From positions 1 through 50,276 of the forward strand of contig CAZJWC010000009.1 of assembly GCA_964550125.1 (NCBI GenBank): DNA of 50,276 nt. The letters are read 5' to 3'. Shown piece after piece: positions 31,445-39,657 of the stretch. A program made the translations under genes and the position numbers. The number at the start of each line of letters is the position of its first letter. Position 1 is the first letter of the stretch. This stretch comes from CAZJWC01 sp964550125. GTDB lineage: Bacteria; Bacillota; Clostridia; Christensenellales; Borkfalkiaceae. Below the pieces are notes generated by a model. It saw nothing but the letters and a program-made list of their open reading frames with translations, ran no database searches and was not told the origin of the DNA.

Positions 31445-31585
31445 GGTGCGAGGATATGTCCTGCAAAAATGTTAGCAGATTTATCCTTATAACAAAATTT
31501 TGATATGGCTATGATTGAAGAAATTGTCGCACCAAAGTGTTTTAAAGTCCTTTATGACGAGCAAATTGTAAATATAAAAGTATAA
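31445..31585 (+). other. Stop-interrupted frame or structured 3' region after the MgtC gene
   Basis: The MgtC frame continues past its stop with GARICPAKMLADLSL, a TAA, then QNFDMAMIEEIVAPKCFKVL and a short tail to a TAA near 31584. It looks protein-like and may be the remnant of a longer gene. At the RNA level GGTGCGA (31446-31452) pairs perfectly with a TCGCACC near 31532, enclosing CTGC/GCAG and GGATA/TATCC, so it could be a structured 3' region instead. I cannot decide between them. Confidence 0.3.
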
Positions 31586-31586
31586 A

Positions 31587-31621
31587 AATGCTTGTGAGAA
31601 AAATCACAAGCATTATTTTTT
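31587..31621 (+). terminator. Terminator of the MgtC-family unit
   Basis: AATGCTTGTGA (31587-31597), loop GAAAAA and TCACAAGCATT (31604-31614) form a perfect 11-bp stem, followed by ATTTTTT. Confidence 0.92.
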
Positions 31622-31688
31622 GTCCTATTTTATTAAATGACATGGTGCGAAGTAGGATTTACAAGTTATTTTTTTATATTTTTCACTA

Positions 31689-31717
31689 TTGACTAATCGT
31701 AATGCAAGTGATAAAAT
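31689..31717 (+). promoter_or_regulatory. Promoter of the 31744 surface protein
   Basis: TTGACT (31689-31694), a 17-base spacer and TAAAAT (31712-31717), 27 bases before the gene. Confidence 0.8.
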
Positions 31718-31743
31718 AATAATGAGTAATTTTATGGAGATAA

Positions 31744-34700
31744 ATGATGCAAATTAAGAAAAGACTTTTAAATACAATGCTAATAATTTTAGGGGTTATC
31801 TTCCTATGCACAAGTACGATTGCGTTGATTTTGTTAAATTGCAATTATCAAGCACGAGCAACTGAAGGTGTAGACGAGGACGAAGAAATAGTTGATGTAT
31901 GGAACGGAAGTTCACTATTTACTGAAGATGAAAAAGCTATAAACAAGATTATAAAGTGGGAAAACAATTACGATGAAGAAACTGGAAATTTTATAAATAA
32001 TGGTTCACCTGAAAAACCTTATGAAATATGCGACCTTAATCAACTTATGGCATTTGTCTATCTTGTAAATGACGATGATTGCAATGAAGAATATGCAAGT
32101 AAATCATACAAACTTACAAGTGATATAACCATATATCGTTATAAAGATAGCAACGGAGACGGCGAAATTTCTTCTAACGAGTATTTTAACGATTTGAGTA
32201 ATGATAATATTGCTACTGTTTCGTGGGTACCTATAGGAATTAATACTGATCTAACTTTTAAAGGCACTTTTGACGGCAACAACCACTCAATAAAAAACGT
32301 ACTTTTAAATACTGATAAATATATGTTTTTAGGTATTTTTGGTGTAATAGAAGGTGCAACTATTAAAAATTTGAACGTGGAAAGATGTCTAGTTACAGAT
32401 GGAACTGCAAACAAAGCCAACACTTATTCTGCTTTAGTTGGTTATACTGTATATAATGAAACAGAAACTGATTCAGTACCTGCAATAATTCAAAATTGTA
32501 CCGTTAGTGGTAAAATTGATGTAACACCACAAAGTAGTAACACCAAACCAAATCAAATTTTCGGCAGTGTCGTTGGAGAGGCTGAAGGGGTGGTGCAAAT
32601 AGATGGTTGCGTTAGTAATGTTAACATACTTGTACAAAATTCTTTTGAAGATTGCGAGGGACTTGTTTATTTGGGTGGAATTGCAGGTTGTCTTTGGTCT
32701 GCTTACTCAACAATAACTAATTGCGTAAACAATGGTTCTATTGAATTTTACAACAAGGGTTACGCAAATGGCTATGAAGAAAATGATACTAACACCTATT
32801 GGGTTATAGATTCCGGAACCGGTGGAATTTGTGGATATGCTTGCTTTAGTGCTATTTATAACTGCATCAATACTGGAACTTTAATAGGTTACTCAGGTAT
32901 CGGTGGAATAATATATATGAGCGATTGTTCAAAGGTAATCAACTGTGTAAACCAAGGCGTTATTCAAGTTGATAACTATGCTGATGAAAGTGGCTTTAAT
33001 GATGATAAATCTGTTAATTATGATAAATATTATGGAGAAGAGAATATAACAGAACTTTATGTTGGACAAATAAGTGCCTTTGTATTCGCTTATTATTATA
33101 ATGGGCAATATTATGGGCAAGTGATTAACTGCGTTGCCTACGGTACAATATCCATAAATACTGAAAATGCTCTTAGTAACAACTATAAAGTAGGAAGTTT
33201 ATACGGGAGTATTGTATATGTAAATGAAGAAGAAGATTCTTACTCACCTTTTATATCAAATAACTATTATAATTTAGATAGTTATGTTTTTGGAGAAAAT
33301 GACGAAACTACTCTTACTATTTCTGTTGTAGGCGACTCTAATTATGTCCCCGGTAAAAAGATTGTTGATGATAGTGAAAATGAAGATAACTCTCAAATAA
33401 AGAGAGGTGATTTAGTTGGCTCACTAAATACTTGGGTTGAAACAAATTTAAGTACATATGGAGATTTAAAAAGTTGGATATCTGTATCTTATGCAGGAGT
33501 CGTTCAAGTACCTGACATTTTAGTAAGTGGTATGAGTTACGATATGCTTAATAAAACTAGTTCAGTTCCTGGTTATCAAGTTTCTTGGTTTACCGATAGT
33601 TCAATGGAAACTCCTTTTGATTTTAGTACAGCGTTAACTGAAAATGTAACATTGTACGGTGGTAACAAAGTCTTGCTTGCACCTGATAGCATTGCAATTA
33701 AAAAGACGGACGGTACAAATGTTTTACCCACTGGTAATACCGTTAATTTAACTTACGATGATTATTCAGTCGTTTTAACTGCAACTCCCTCTCATAAGTC
33801 GAGTGGTGTTACTTTTGTTTATCAATGGTATCATGATGATACTGTACTTGACAATTTTACAGAGGAAACAATAACCATTTCAAATGTAAATGAATCGGGT
33901 AAATACTATGTTGAAGTTAAGGCATATGACGGAGAAATTTGCAGTGAAATTAAAAAATCGGAAGATTCTATTATAAAAATTTCTCCAAAGGAAATTGAAA
34001 AACCTGAGGATAACGATTTAAAGAGTTACACTTACAATGCGAAGACTCAAACCCTTGCATTTAATGAAAGTTACTCTGGCATTGATTATGTTGAATTTAC
34101 AGCTGACAGTGATACTCAAAAGAAAGACTATTCGGCTGATGGCTATACAGCAAATGTAACACTTAAGGACAAAGACAACTATGTTTGGGGGGACGGAACA
34201 ACAACTGACGTTTCTCTAAACTGGAATATTAAAAAAATTAACTCAACTATAACTGCTAGCACTCAAACACATAATTACAGCACTCCTGATGGTGGAACAT
34301 ATAATCCTAATGGAGAAACTTTTGCATTAGTGGTGGATTCGGCTACTTGTCTTGATGGTTTACCTGTAACCTTGACTTATTGTTATCGTGTTGGAAATTC
34401 TGGAGCATATTCTTCTTATTCCTCAACAATTCCCTCGTTTGTAGATGCAGGCAGCTATCAAATTAAAATAAAAGCAACGGTTGAGGGTTCACCTAACTAT
34501 AGCGATACTTATAAAGATGTTACTTTAACTATAAACAAGTTGAATTATAGTGATGCTGGTTGTGAGGTTGTTGCATATAGTGGAGAGTATGACGGAAATG
34601 CTCATACTATTTCAATTAGCAATCTTCCAGAGAATACTACGGTGAATTATAGTTTGAATAATTCTAATTTTAAAGATGCAATTTATAGTTTTACAGATGT

Positions 34701-35883
34701 ATGTGATAAAACAATTTATGTTAAGTTAACAAATAAAAACTTTAATGATTCAGTCATTAGATCAAGTGTTAAAATAACAAGTAGGGAAATTTCTGTTTTT
34801 GCAAATCATGACGAAAAAGAGTATGACGGTATAGTTTTAAATCCCCAATTAACCGTTTTAAATAATCGTTTGTGTGAAGGACATACTCTTCAATTCTCTG
34901 CACCTGTAAACCTAACTGAAGTTGGTAATTTGGAATATACTGCAACCGATTTGGTTATAAAAGATGCAAGTGGTAAGAACGTAACTGCAAACTACTCAAT
35001 TACAGAAAACCTTAACGGTTCAATTAAAATTAATCCTAGAACTATCACTTATACTATTAGACCAAGCGAATCTCAATTTGGAGATGCTGACGTGCAACTT
35101 TCTGGTTACGTCAGTCAAGGAACACTAGCCGGTCAGGACCCCTCAATCACATTAACAAGAGAACAAGGCGGTGTAATTGGAGTTTATAAAATAATTGGTA
35201 GTTGGACTAACAACAACTACAATGTAATTTTCCAAGGTGAAAATAGTGATAATGATTATGGTACTTATACGATTACTCAAAGAAGGGTAACTGTAAAAAT
35301 AAATAAGGTAATAGCATTTAAAGGTTATCAAGAGATGCCTTTAGGGTATAAGATAAGTGAAGGCACAGTTTTAGAAGACGATAATTTAAATATCGTGCTT
35401 ACGAGAGAAAGTGGAAATGCTTTGGGGGAATATCTTATCTCAGGTACTTATGACAACTCTAACTATGCTGTAACGTTTATAAACGACAATTATCAAATAG
35501 TTGACGGAATTATACAAGATTATATTATTGCAAGAACTCATCAATTTTCTTATGACGGTCAAGAACATACTGCTGAAGTTCAATTAAAAGAAGGTTTTGA
35601 TAATGCAATTATTACTTACTCAAGTTCGGGTTCAGGTGAGTATACTTCCGATTTAATTTATCATACTGAAAAAGGAAGATATAAAATTTATTATAAAGTT
35701 CAATATGGCGATATGAACGAAGCATACGGATATATGACTCTTGTCATAGGAAACGGAAGTGCTTCAGGCTGTGGAACGGTGGCTTTCACTAATAATAACT
35801 CAACAGGACTTCTTGTAGGTGTTGCGTTACCTATAATAGCAACGTTAACATTAGTTTTGTTTAGAAGAAAAAGAGAAAACTAA
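31744..35883 (+). CDS. Large surface protein: GLUG-like beta-helix, Ig-like and MBG/YDG repeats, C-terminal anchor
   Basis: A 1379-residue protein; the ATG at 31747 has better spacing to GGAGA than the one at 31744. Residues 5-40 are a signal peptide. Residues 85-500 form a beta-helix-type domain (FKGTFDGNNHSIKNVLLNTD, IKNLNVERC and repeated INCVNQG turns). A short Flg_new-like repeat follows (YQVSWFTDSSMETPFDF), then an Ig-like module (FVYQWYHDDTVLDNF). Several MBG/YDG-type repeats come next (EYDGIVLNPQLTVLNNRL). The end has SGCGTVAF, a membrane span and RRKREN, so the protein is anchored at the surface. No LPXTG is present. Adhesion is likely by analogy only. Confidence 0.87.
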   Translation: MMQIKKRLLNTMLIILGVIFLCTSTIALILLNCNYQARATEGVDEDEEIVDVWNGSSLFTEDEKAINKIIKWENNYDEETGNFINNGSPEKPYEICDLNQLMAFVYLVNDDDCNEEYASKSYKLTSDITIYRYKDSNGDGEISSNEYFNDLSNDNIATVSWVPIGINTDLTFKGTFDGNNHSIKNVLLNTDKYMFLGIFGVIEGATIKNLNVERCLVTDGTANKANTYSALVGYTVYNETETDSVPAIIQNCTVSGKIDVTPQSSNTKPNQIFGSVVGEAEGVVQIDGCVSNVNILVQNSFEDCEGLVYLGGIAGCLWSAYSTITNCVNNGSIEFYNKGYANGYEENDTNTYWVIDSGTGGICGYACFSAIYNCINTGTLIGYSGIGGIIYMSDCSKVINCVNQGVIQVDNYADESGFNDDKSVNYDKYYGEENITELYVGQISAFVFAYYYNGQYYGQVINCVAYGTISINTENALSNNYKVGSLYGSIVYVNEEEDSYSPFISNNYYNLDSYVFGENDETTLTISVVGDSNYVPGKKIVDDSENEDNSQIKRGDLVGSLNTWVETNLSTYGDLKSWISVSYAGVVQVPDILVSGMSYDMLNKTSSVPGYQVSWFTDSSMETPFDFSTALTENVTLYGGNKVLLAPDSIAIKKTDGTNVLPTGNTVNLTYDDYSVVLTATPSHKSSGVTFVYQWYHDDTVLDNFTEETITISNVNESGKYYVEVKAYDGEICSEIKKSEDSIIKISPKEIEKPEDNDLKSYTYNAKTQTLAFNESYSGIDYVEFTADSDTQKKDYSADGYTANVTLKDKDNYVWGDGTTTDVSLNWNIKKINSTITASTQTHNYSTPDGGTYNPNGETFALVVDSATCLDGLPVTLTYCYRVGNSGAYSSYSSTIPSFVDAGSYQIKIKATVEGSPNYSDTYKDVTLTINKLNYSDAGCEVVAYSGEYDGNAHTISISNLPENTTVNYSLNNSNFKDAIYSFTDVCDKTIYVKLTNKNFNDSVIRSSVKITSREISVFANHDEKEYDGIVLNPQLTVLNNRLCEGHTLQFSAPVNLTEVGNLEYTATDLVIKDASGKNVTANYSITENLNGSIKINPRTITYTIRPSESQFGDADVQLSGYVSQGTLAGQDPSITLTREQGGVIGVYKIIGSWTNNNYNVIFQGENSDNDYGTYTITQRRVTVKINKVIAFKGYQEMPLGYKISEGTVLEDDNLNIVLTRESGNALGEYLISGTYDNSNYAVTFINDNYQIVDGIIQDYIIARTHQFSYDGQEHTAEVQLKEGFDNAIITYSSSGSGEYTSDLIYHTEKGRYKIYYKVQYGDMNEAYGYMTLVIGNGSASGCGTVAFTNNNSTGLLVGVALPIIATLTLVLFRRKREN

Positions 35884-35887
35884 TTTT

Positions 35888-35917
35888 AAGGCGATAGAAT
35901 ATTCTATCGCCTTTTGC
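35888..35917 (+). terminator. Terminator of the 31744 gene
   Basis: AAGGCGATAGAA (35888-35899) and TTCTATCGCCTT (35902-35913) form a near-perfect palindromic stem followed by T. Confidence 0.88.
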
Positions 35918-35950
35918 TTATAAAAGTTGTTGCTTTTTTCTTTATAAATA

Positions 35951-35980
35951 TTGACAGAGGAGTGTAAAGTGTGATAAAAT
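35951..35980 (+). promoter_or_regulatory. Promoter of the 36068 surface protein
   Basis: A perfect TTGACA (35951-35956), an 18-base spacer and TAAAAT (35975-35980). Confidence 0.75.
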
Positions 35981-36067
35981 AAAAACAATTCTATGATTGT
36001 TAATTGTGAAAATGTGCAGTTAAGGGGATTGTAGGAAAATATGATAATTAGTTTTTGGAGGATTGTA

Positions 36068-38338
36068 ATGAGAACTATGTCAATCGCAAGAAAGGTTATT
36101 CTCTCTTGTCTGTTTGTAATTTTGGCTGTATCTCTTTCAATGTTCGCACTGCTTATGCCAACCAAGAGTGTTGCTAAAGCATCATCTAGTGAAATTGAAT
36201 ATTGGGACGGTACAACTAATACAACTAAAGCCAGTGCTGGATTTACAGGTGCTGGAACTGAAGGTAGTCCATATTGTATAAGTGATGCAAATCAATTTTG
36301 TTCGTTTGTATATTTAGCTTTTACTAATGCAAATAGTTTTGCTAATAAATATTATAAGTTGACAAACGATATATATATCAACGAATATAATGGAACTGCT
36401 TTAACAAACTCAAACAATAACGGAAATCCTTTTATGTTGGGCGATAATGGAGGTAGAAACTATGTAAGCTCAACTTTTTCAGGTACATTTGATGGTAATG
36501 GGCATACTATTTACGGCTACTACTTTGCTAATACAAACGAAGGAAGTAACTCTGCTCTATTTAAGGAAAATAGTGGCACTATCAAAAACTTAAAAATGGC
36601 TAATGCTTATATCAGTACAACTGGCAGTAATGTTTCAGGTTTTGCAATTACAAATAGTGGAACTATTGAAAACTGTTCATTTGAAGGCAAATTAGTTTCA
36701 TCAACTAGTAGTGTAACTTTTGCGGGCTTTGTTGGTAATAAAAACACAGGTACAATTTCAAATGTTATTTCAAATGCAAAAATTGAAGGTGAAACTGACA
36801 AAACGGTTTATGGTATTGCAGTAAATAGTGGTAATGGTACAGTTACAAATGGGTTCTACTTTACAGATGGAGATATAACATATGAAAGTGATACTAGTAC
36901 AGCTGTAACTGAAGAAAACGTTATTTCATTAGTATCTAATTTGTCAAATATCTATGTTGTACAATATATGTCAAATGAAGAAACACCTCAAATTGTTTCT
37001 ACGGAAATTGGCTTTGCAACAACTACTATTGATTCATTAAAACCTTCACATAGCTCTTATACTTTGACTGGTTATTCAATCGGTGCTTGGGTTGACGCTC
37101 AATCTGGTGGTTCTTCAATAACTAACTTTACAAAGAGTACAAAAGTTTATCCAGTAATGACTTTTGCCAAGGCTACTGTTCAAGTAGTTGCAAAAAATGT
37201 AGAAAATAATTTAGTTCACGATTCAACTGAGGGTGCTGATTATTATTTGAAGCAATCTTCAGGTTCATACAATGCAGGAACTGTAACAATTACAGTAAAT
37301 GCTACTCACGAGTTAACTACAAATTTCACTTATGCTTGGTATAAAGATACCAACTTAATCAATGGTGCAACTTCTAATGTTTTAGTATTAGGTACGGTTG
37401 CTCATTCAGGAACTTATTATTGTAAAGTAACTGCAATCAATGGCAGTGATACTAGCACAGTTGATACTGAAAATGTTGCTGTTAAGATTAATGTTCGTAA
37501 AATTGCAGTACCTCAAGTTTCAACAAATATCACTTATAATGGTAGTGAGCAGGGTTCAGGCGTTTATGAAAATGGCTATATCGAAGTAAATGAAACTAAA
37601 AAGACAGATGTTGGTAGTGATTATAAAACAACAGTATCTTTAAAAGATACAACAAATACTGTTTGGGCTGATGAAACTACTGCTAATAAACAATTATCTT
37701 GGAGTATTAAAGTAGCTTCAATTACAGCATCTGCTGATAATATTGAAATTACTTATAACAACACTGACCAAAAGATTAATGTAGTTGTTAAAAATAGTGC
37801 AGCAGTGGTTTTACCTGATGCTATCGTAAAATATTCAACAACTGAAAATGGTGAATATACAACAGATGAAATCCTTTGCAAAAACGCAGGTACATATACT
37901 ATTTACTATGAAGCATCAAACGGTTCAAACTATGGTACTGCTAAGGGTAGTGCTGTAATCACAATCAATAAAGCAACTATTGATATGAAAGACGTAACTT
38001 GGGACTATGTATCAGCATTTGAGGCTGACGGTACTAACCATGTTGTTTCTTTAAAGAATTTACCCACAGGTGTTACTGCAACTTATGAAAATAACGAAGC
38101 AGTTGATGCAGGCAAGTATACAGCAAAAGCAACTTTAGTATACGACTCTGTAAATTACGACCTTGTTAACAACAGCATTGGGGACTTATCTTGGGAAGTT
38201 GTAAAAGCAGGTTGTAAGATAGGTGGTGTAATTGATGGTGGTTCATCAAACAATTACACAGGATTATTCGTAGCACTAGGCGTTATTTCTTGCGTAGGTG
38301 TTGGCGTAATCTTTACTAGAAAAAGAAAAACAATCTAA
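36068..38338 (+). CDS. Surface protein, shorter paralogue of the 31744 protein
   Basis: 756 residues from the ATG at 36068 with GGAGG at 36056-36060; an earlier ATG at 36041 is upstream of that site. Residues 1-38 are a signal peptide ending near AKA. A GLUG-like beta-helix domain (STFSGTFDGNGHTIYGYYFA, then GTIKNLKMANAY) covers about 50-270. An Ig-like module (FTYAWYKDTNLINGA) and MBG-like modules (ATIDMKDVTWDYVSAFEADG) follow. The C-terminus has AGCKIGG, a membrane span and RKRKTI, matching the end of the 31744 protein. Same order of domains and an adjacent position suggest tandem duplication and divergence. Confidence 0.87.
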   Translation: MRTMSIARKVILSCLFVILAVSLSMFALLMPTKSVAKASSSEIEYWDGTTNTTKASAGFTGAGTEGSPYCISDANQFCSFVYLAFTNANSFANKYYKLTNDIYINEYNGTALTNSNNNGNPFMLGDNGGRNYVSSTFSGTFDGNGHTIYGYYFANTNEGSNSALFKENSGTIKNLKMANAYISTTGSNVSGFAITNSGTIENCSFEGKLVSSTSSVTFAGFVGNKNTGTISNVISNAKIEGETDKTVYGIAVNSGNGTVTNGFYFTDGDITYESDTSTAVTEENVISLVSNLSNIYVVQYMSNEETPQIVSTEIGFATTTIDSLKPSHSSYTLTGYSIGAWVDAQSGGSSITNFTKSTKVYPVMTFAKATVQVVAKNVENNLVHDSTEGADYYLKQSSGSYNAGTVTITVNATHELTTNFTYAWYKDTNLINGATSNVLVLGTVAHSGTYYCKVTAINGSDTSTVDTENVAVKINVRKIAVPQVSTNITYNGSEQGSGVYENGYIEVNETKKTDVGSDYKTTVSLKDTTNTVWADETTANKQLSWSIKVASITASADNIEITYNNTDQKINVVVKNSAAVVLPDAIVKYSTTENGEYTTDEILCKNAGTYTIYYEASNGSNYGTAKGSAVITINKATIDMKDVTWDYVSAFEADGTNHVVSLKNLPTGVTATYENNEAVDAGKYTAKATLVYDSVNYDLVNNSIGDLSWEVVKAGCKIGGVIDGGSSNNYTGLFVALGVISCVGVGVIFTRKRKTI

Positions 38339-38356
38339 TAAAAACTAAAATATATA

Positions 38357-38383
38357 AAAGGCAACCCTTAGGTTGCCTTTTTT
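38357..38383 (+). terminator. Terminator of the 36068 gene
   Basis: AAAGGCAACC (38357-38366), loop CTTA and GGTTGCCTTT (38371-38380) form a perfect 10-bp stem with six T. Confidence 0.93.
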
Positions 38384-38389
38384 GTATTC

Positions 38390-38418
38390 TTGACAAAGCA
38401 AATATTTAATAGTAAAAT
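38390..38418 (+). promoter_or_regulatory. Promoter of the Lgt-family gene
   Basis: A perfect TTGACA (38390-38395), a 17-base spacer and TAAAAT (38413-38418), 7 bases after the preceding terminator T tract. Confidence 0.85.
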
Positions 38419-38443
38419 TATAAAAACACTTTTGGAGGGAAAA

Positions 38444-39220
38444 ATGTACCCCTATGAAATAGTCCTAGGACTAACCTTGTATGAAATTTTAATACTAGTA
38501 GGAATTATTTTTGCCTTGCTAGTTTTTAGGTTATATGCCGATAAACTAAAAATAAACGTTAAATTGCAAAATCTTTGTTATGTAAATGCGATTTTTTCAA
38601 TTATTTTTGGTTATTTTTCAGCAATATTTTTTCAAGCAATCTATAATTGCTTTTCCACAGGAAAATTTGAAATAAACAAGTATACCGGGGCAACTTTTTA
38701 CGGTGGACTTATCGGTGGAGTAGGTTTATTTTTGGCAATTTATTTTATCGTTGGAAAGTTTATTTTTAAAGAGGAGAAAATACACCTACAACAATTTTGG
38801 CGGGTTGCAAATGTTGCAGTTTGCTCAATACTTGTTGCACACGCTTTCGGTAGAATTGGTTGTCTAATGGCTGGTTGCTGTTACGGAAAGGAAAGTAATA
38901 GTTTTCTTGCAGTAAAACTTGTTACGCATACCTCAAAAGTTTTACCCGTTCCCCTGTTTGAAGCGATTTTCTTGCTAGGGCTTTTCGTATTACTTTCATT
39001 TCTGCTATTTAAAGGCAAGGACACTTTTTCAATATACTTAATTGCTTACGGAGTATGGAGATTTTTTATTGAGTTTTTGCGAGGGGACGATAGAGGTTCA
39101 ACTTTATTTAATATTCTTTCCCCTTCACAACTGACAGCAGTTTTATTGATTATAACAGGTATTGTTATTTATTTTATAAAAAGAAAAATAGGTGAAAAGA
39201 AAGATACAAATCGTGCCTAG
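38444..39220 (+). CDS. lgt: Prolipoprotein diacylglyceryl transferase family protein
   Basis: 258 residues from the ATG at 38444 with TTGGAGGG upstream. It is polytopic, with about seven hydrophobic spans. The Lgt core reads AHAFGRIGCLMAGCCYGKES, where classical Lgt has GRxGNFxN; this GCxxAGCCYG form is common in divergent Lgt homologues. YGGLIGGV and YGVWRFFIEFLRGDDRG, with the conserved Arg, are also present. Lgt attaches diacylglycerol to the lipobox Cys of proteins such as the lipoprotein at 4089. Whether this copy is the main Lgt or a specialised homologue cannot be told. It has its own promoter and no clear terminator. Confidence 0.82.
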   Translation: MYPYEIVLGLTLYEILILVGIIFALLVFRLYADKLKINVKLQNLCYVNAIFSIIFGYFSAIFFQAIYNCFSTGKFEINKYTGATFYGGLIGGVGLFLAIYFIVGKFIFKEEKIHLQQFWRVANVAVCSILVAHAFGRIGCLMAGCCYGKESNSFLAVKLVTHTSKVLPVPLFEAIFLLGLFVLLSFLLFKGKDTFSIYLIAYGVWRFFIEFLRGDDRGSTLFNILSPSQLTAVLLIITGIVIYFIKRKIGEKKDTNRA

Positions 39221-39279
39221 TAAAGTTCGTTTTTTGCCAAATTACACAATTTATACACAATTCATTTTATAATCTAATC

Positions 39280-39417
39280 ACTAAATTAAATATCCGCTCT
39301 AACCTGTTTGTCATAGGTTGGGCATATAAATAAGATTCTCCTTAAAATGCGTATACTGTCAAAATGGTACTAAGAGAGTACCGTTTTGATGGTATTTGCT
39401 TTTTATACGAATTTTTT
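39280..39417 (+). ncRNA. Candidate structured RNA between lgt and the aromatic operon
   Basis: A first hairpin pairs AACCT (39301-39305) with AGGTT (39315-39319), extendable by wobbles. A second, perfect but for one G-T, pairs CAAAATGGTACT (39360-39371) with AGTACCGTTTTG (39377-39388). It is enclosed by CGTATA (39350-39355) and TATACG (39404-39409), which is followed by ATTTTTT. Between the hairpins a single-stranded TTCTCCTT matches the complement of a Shine-Dalgarno. A -10 box TATAAT is at 39268-39273 with no clear -35. It could be an sRNA or the lgt 3' region. Confidence 0.4.
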
Positions 39418-39427
39418 AAAAAAGTAT

Positions 39428-39456
39428 TTGACATACTAAAATCATTGTGCTATAAT
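39428..39456 (+). promoter_or_regulatory. Consensus promoter of the aromatic amino acid operon
   Basis: TTGACA (39428-39433), exactly 17 bases, then TATAAT (39451-39456). Both boxes are perfect, the strongest promoter in the window. The message would begin near 39463. Confidence 0.93.
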
Positions 39457-39485
39457 CACAACGTAATTTAAAAGGAAGTATTGTT

Positions 39486-39563
39486 ATGAACAATCTTAAA
39501 AACTTTTCAATTTTTACATATTACTTTTTTGGCGGCTTTTATTTTAAGAGGTGTCAATTTTAA
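39486..39563 (+). CDS. Aromatic leader peptide (Phe/Tyr attenuator peptide)
   Basis: A 25-codon frame, ATG at 39486 and TAA at 39561-39563, with AAAAGGAAG as ribosome site. Ten of its 25 residues are aromatic (seven Phe, three Tyr; no Trp), concentrated in FSIFTYYFFGGFYF at residues 7-20. It lies between a consensus promoter and a terminator in front of aroF. This is the layout of leader peptides such as PheL and TrpL, whose translation reports charged tRNA levels. Here the sensed amino acids would be phenylalanine and tyrosine. The peptide is not expected to have a function beyond its translation. Confidence 0.85.
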   Translation: MNNLKNFSIFTYYFFGGFYFKRCQF

Positions 39564-39644
39564 TATGTGGTTTTTTGAAAAGTAACTTTTTAATAATTAT
39601 TCGGTAATTAAGCCACTCTTTTCACAAGGGTGGCTATTTTTTTT
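39516..39644 (+). promoter_or_regulatory. Transcription attenuator with three alternative hairpins
   Basis: Segment 1 ACATATTA (39516-39523, over the Tyr codons) pairs perfectly with segment 2 TAATATGT (39561-39568). Segment 2, as GTGGTTT (39567-39573), can instead pair with segment 3 AAGCCAC (39610-39616). Segment 3 also forms the terminator with segment 4. A ribosome stalled at Tyr/Phe codons would block 1:2, free 2 to pair with 3, and prevent termination. This is the classic trp/phe logic. Confidence 0.75.
39611..39644 (+). terminator. Attenuator terminator before aroF
   Basis: AGCCACTCTT (39611-39620), loop TTCAC and AAGGGTGGCT (39626-39635) form a 10-bp stem with one G-T pair, followed by ATTTTTTTT, 13 bases before the aroF start. 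Confidence 0.9.
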
Positions 39645-39657
39645 GTGAGGTAGTAAA

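Noticed and set aside
39251..39259. TTATACACA as a DnaA box or origin
   Set aside because: A single near-consensus box in AT-rich DNA is expected by chance, and no cluster of boxes, dnaA or dnaN is present.
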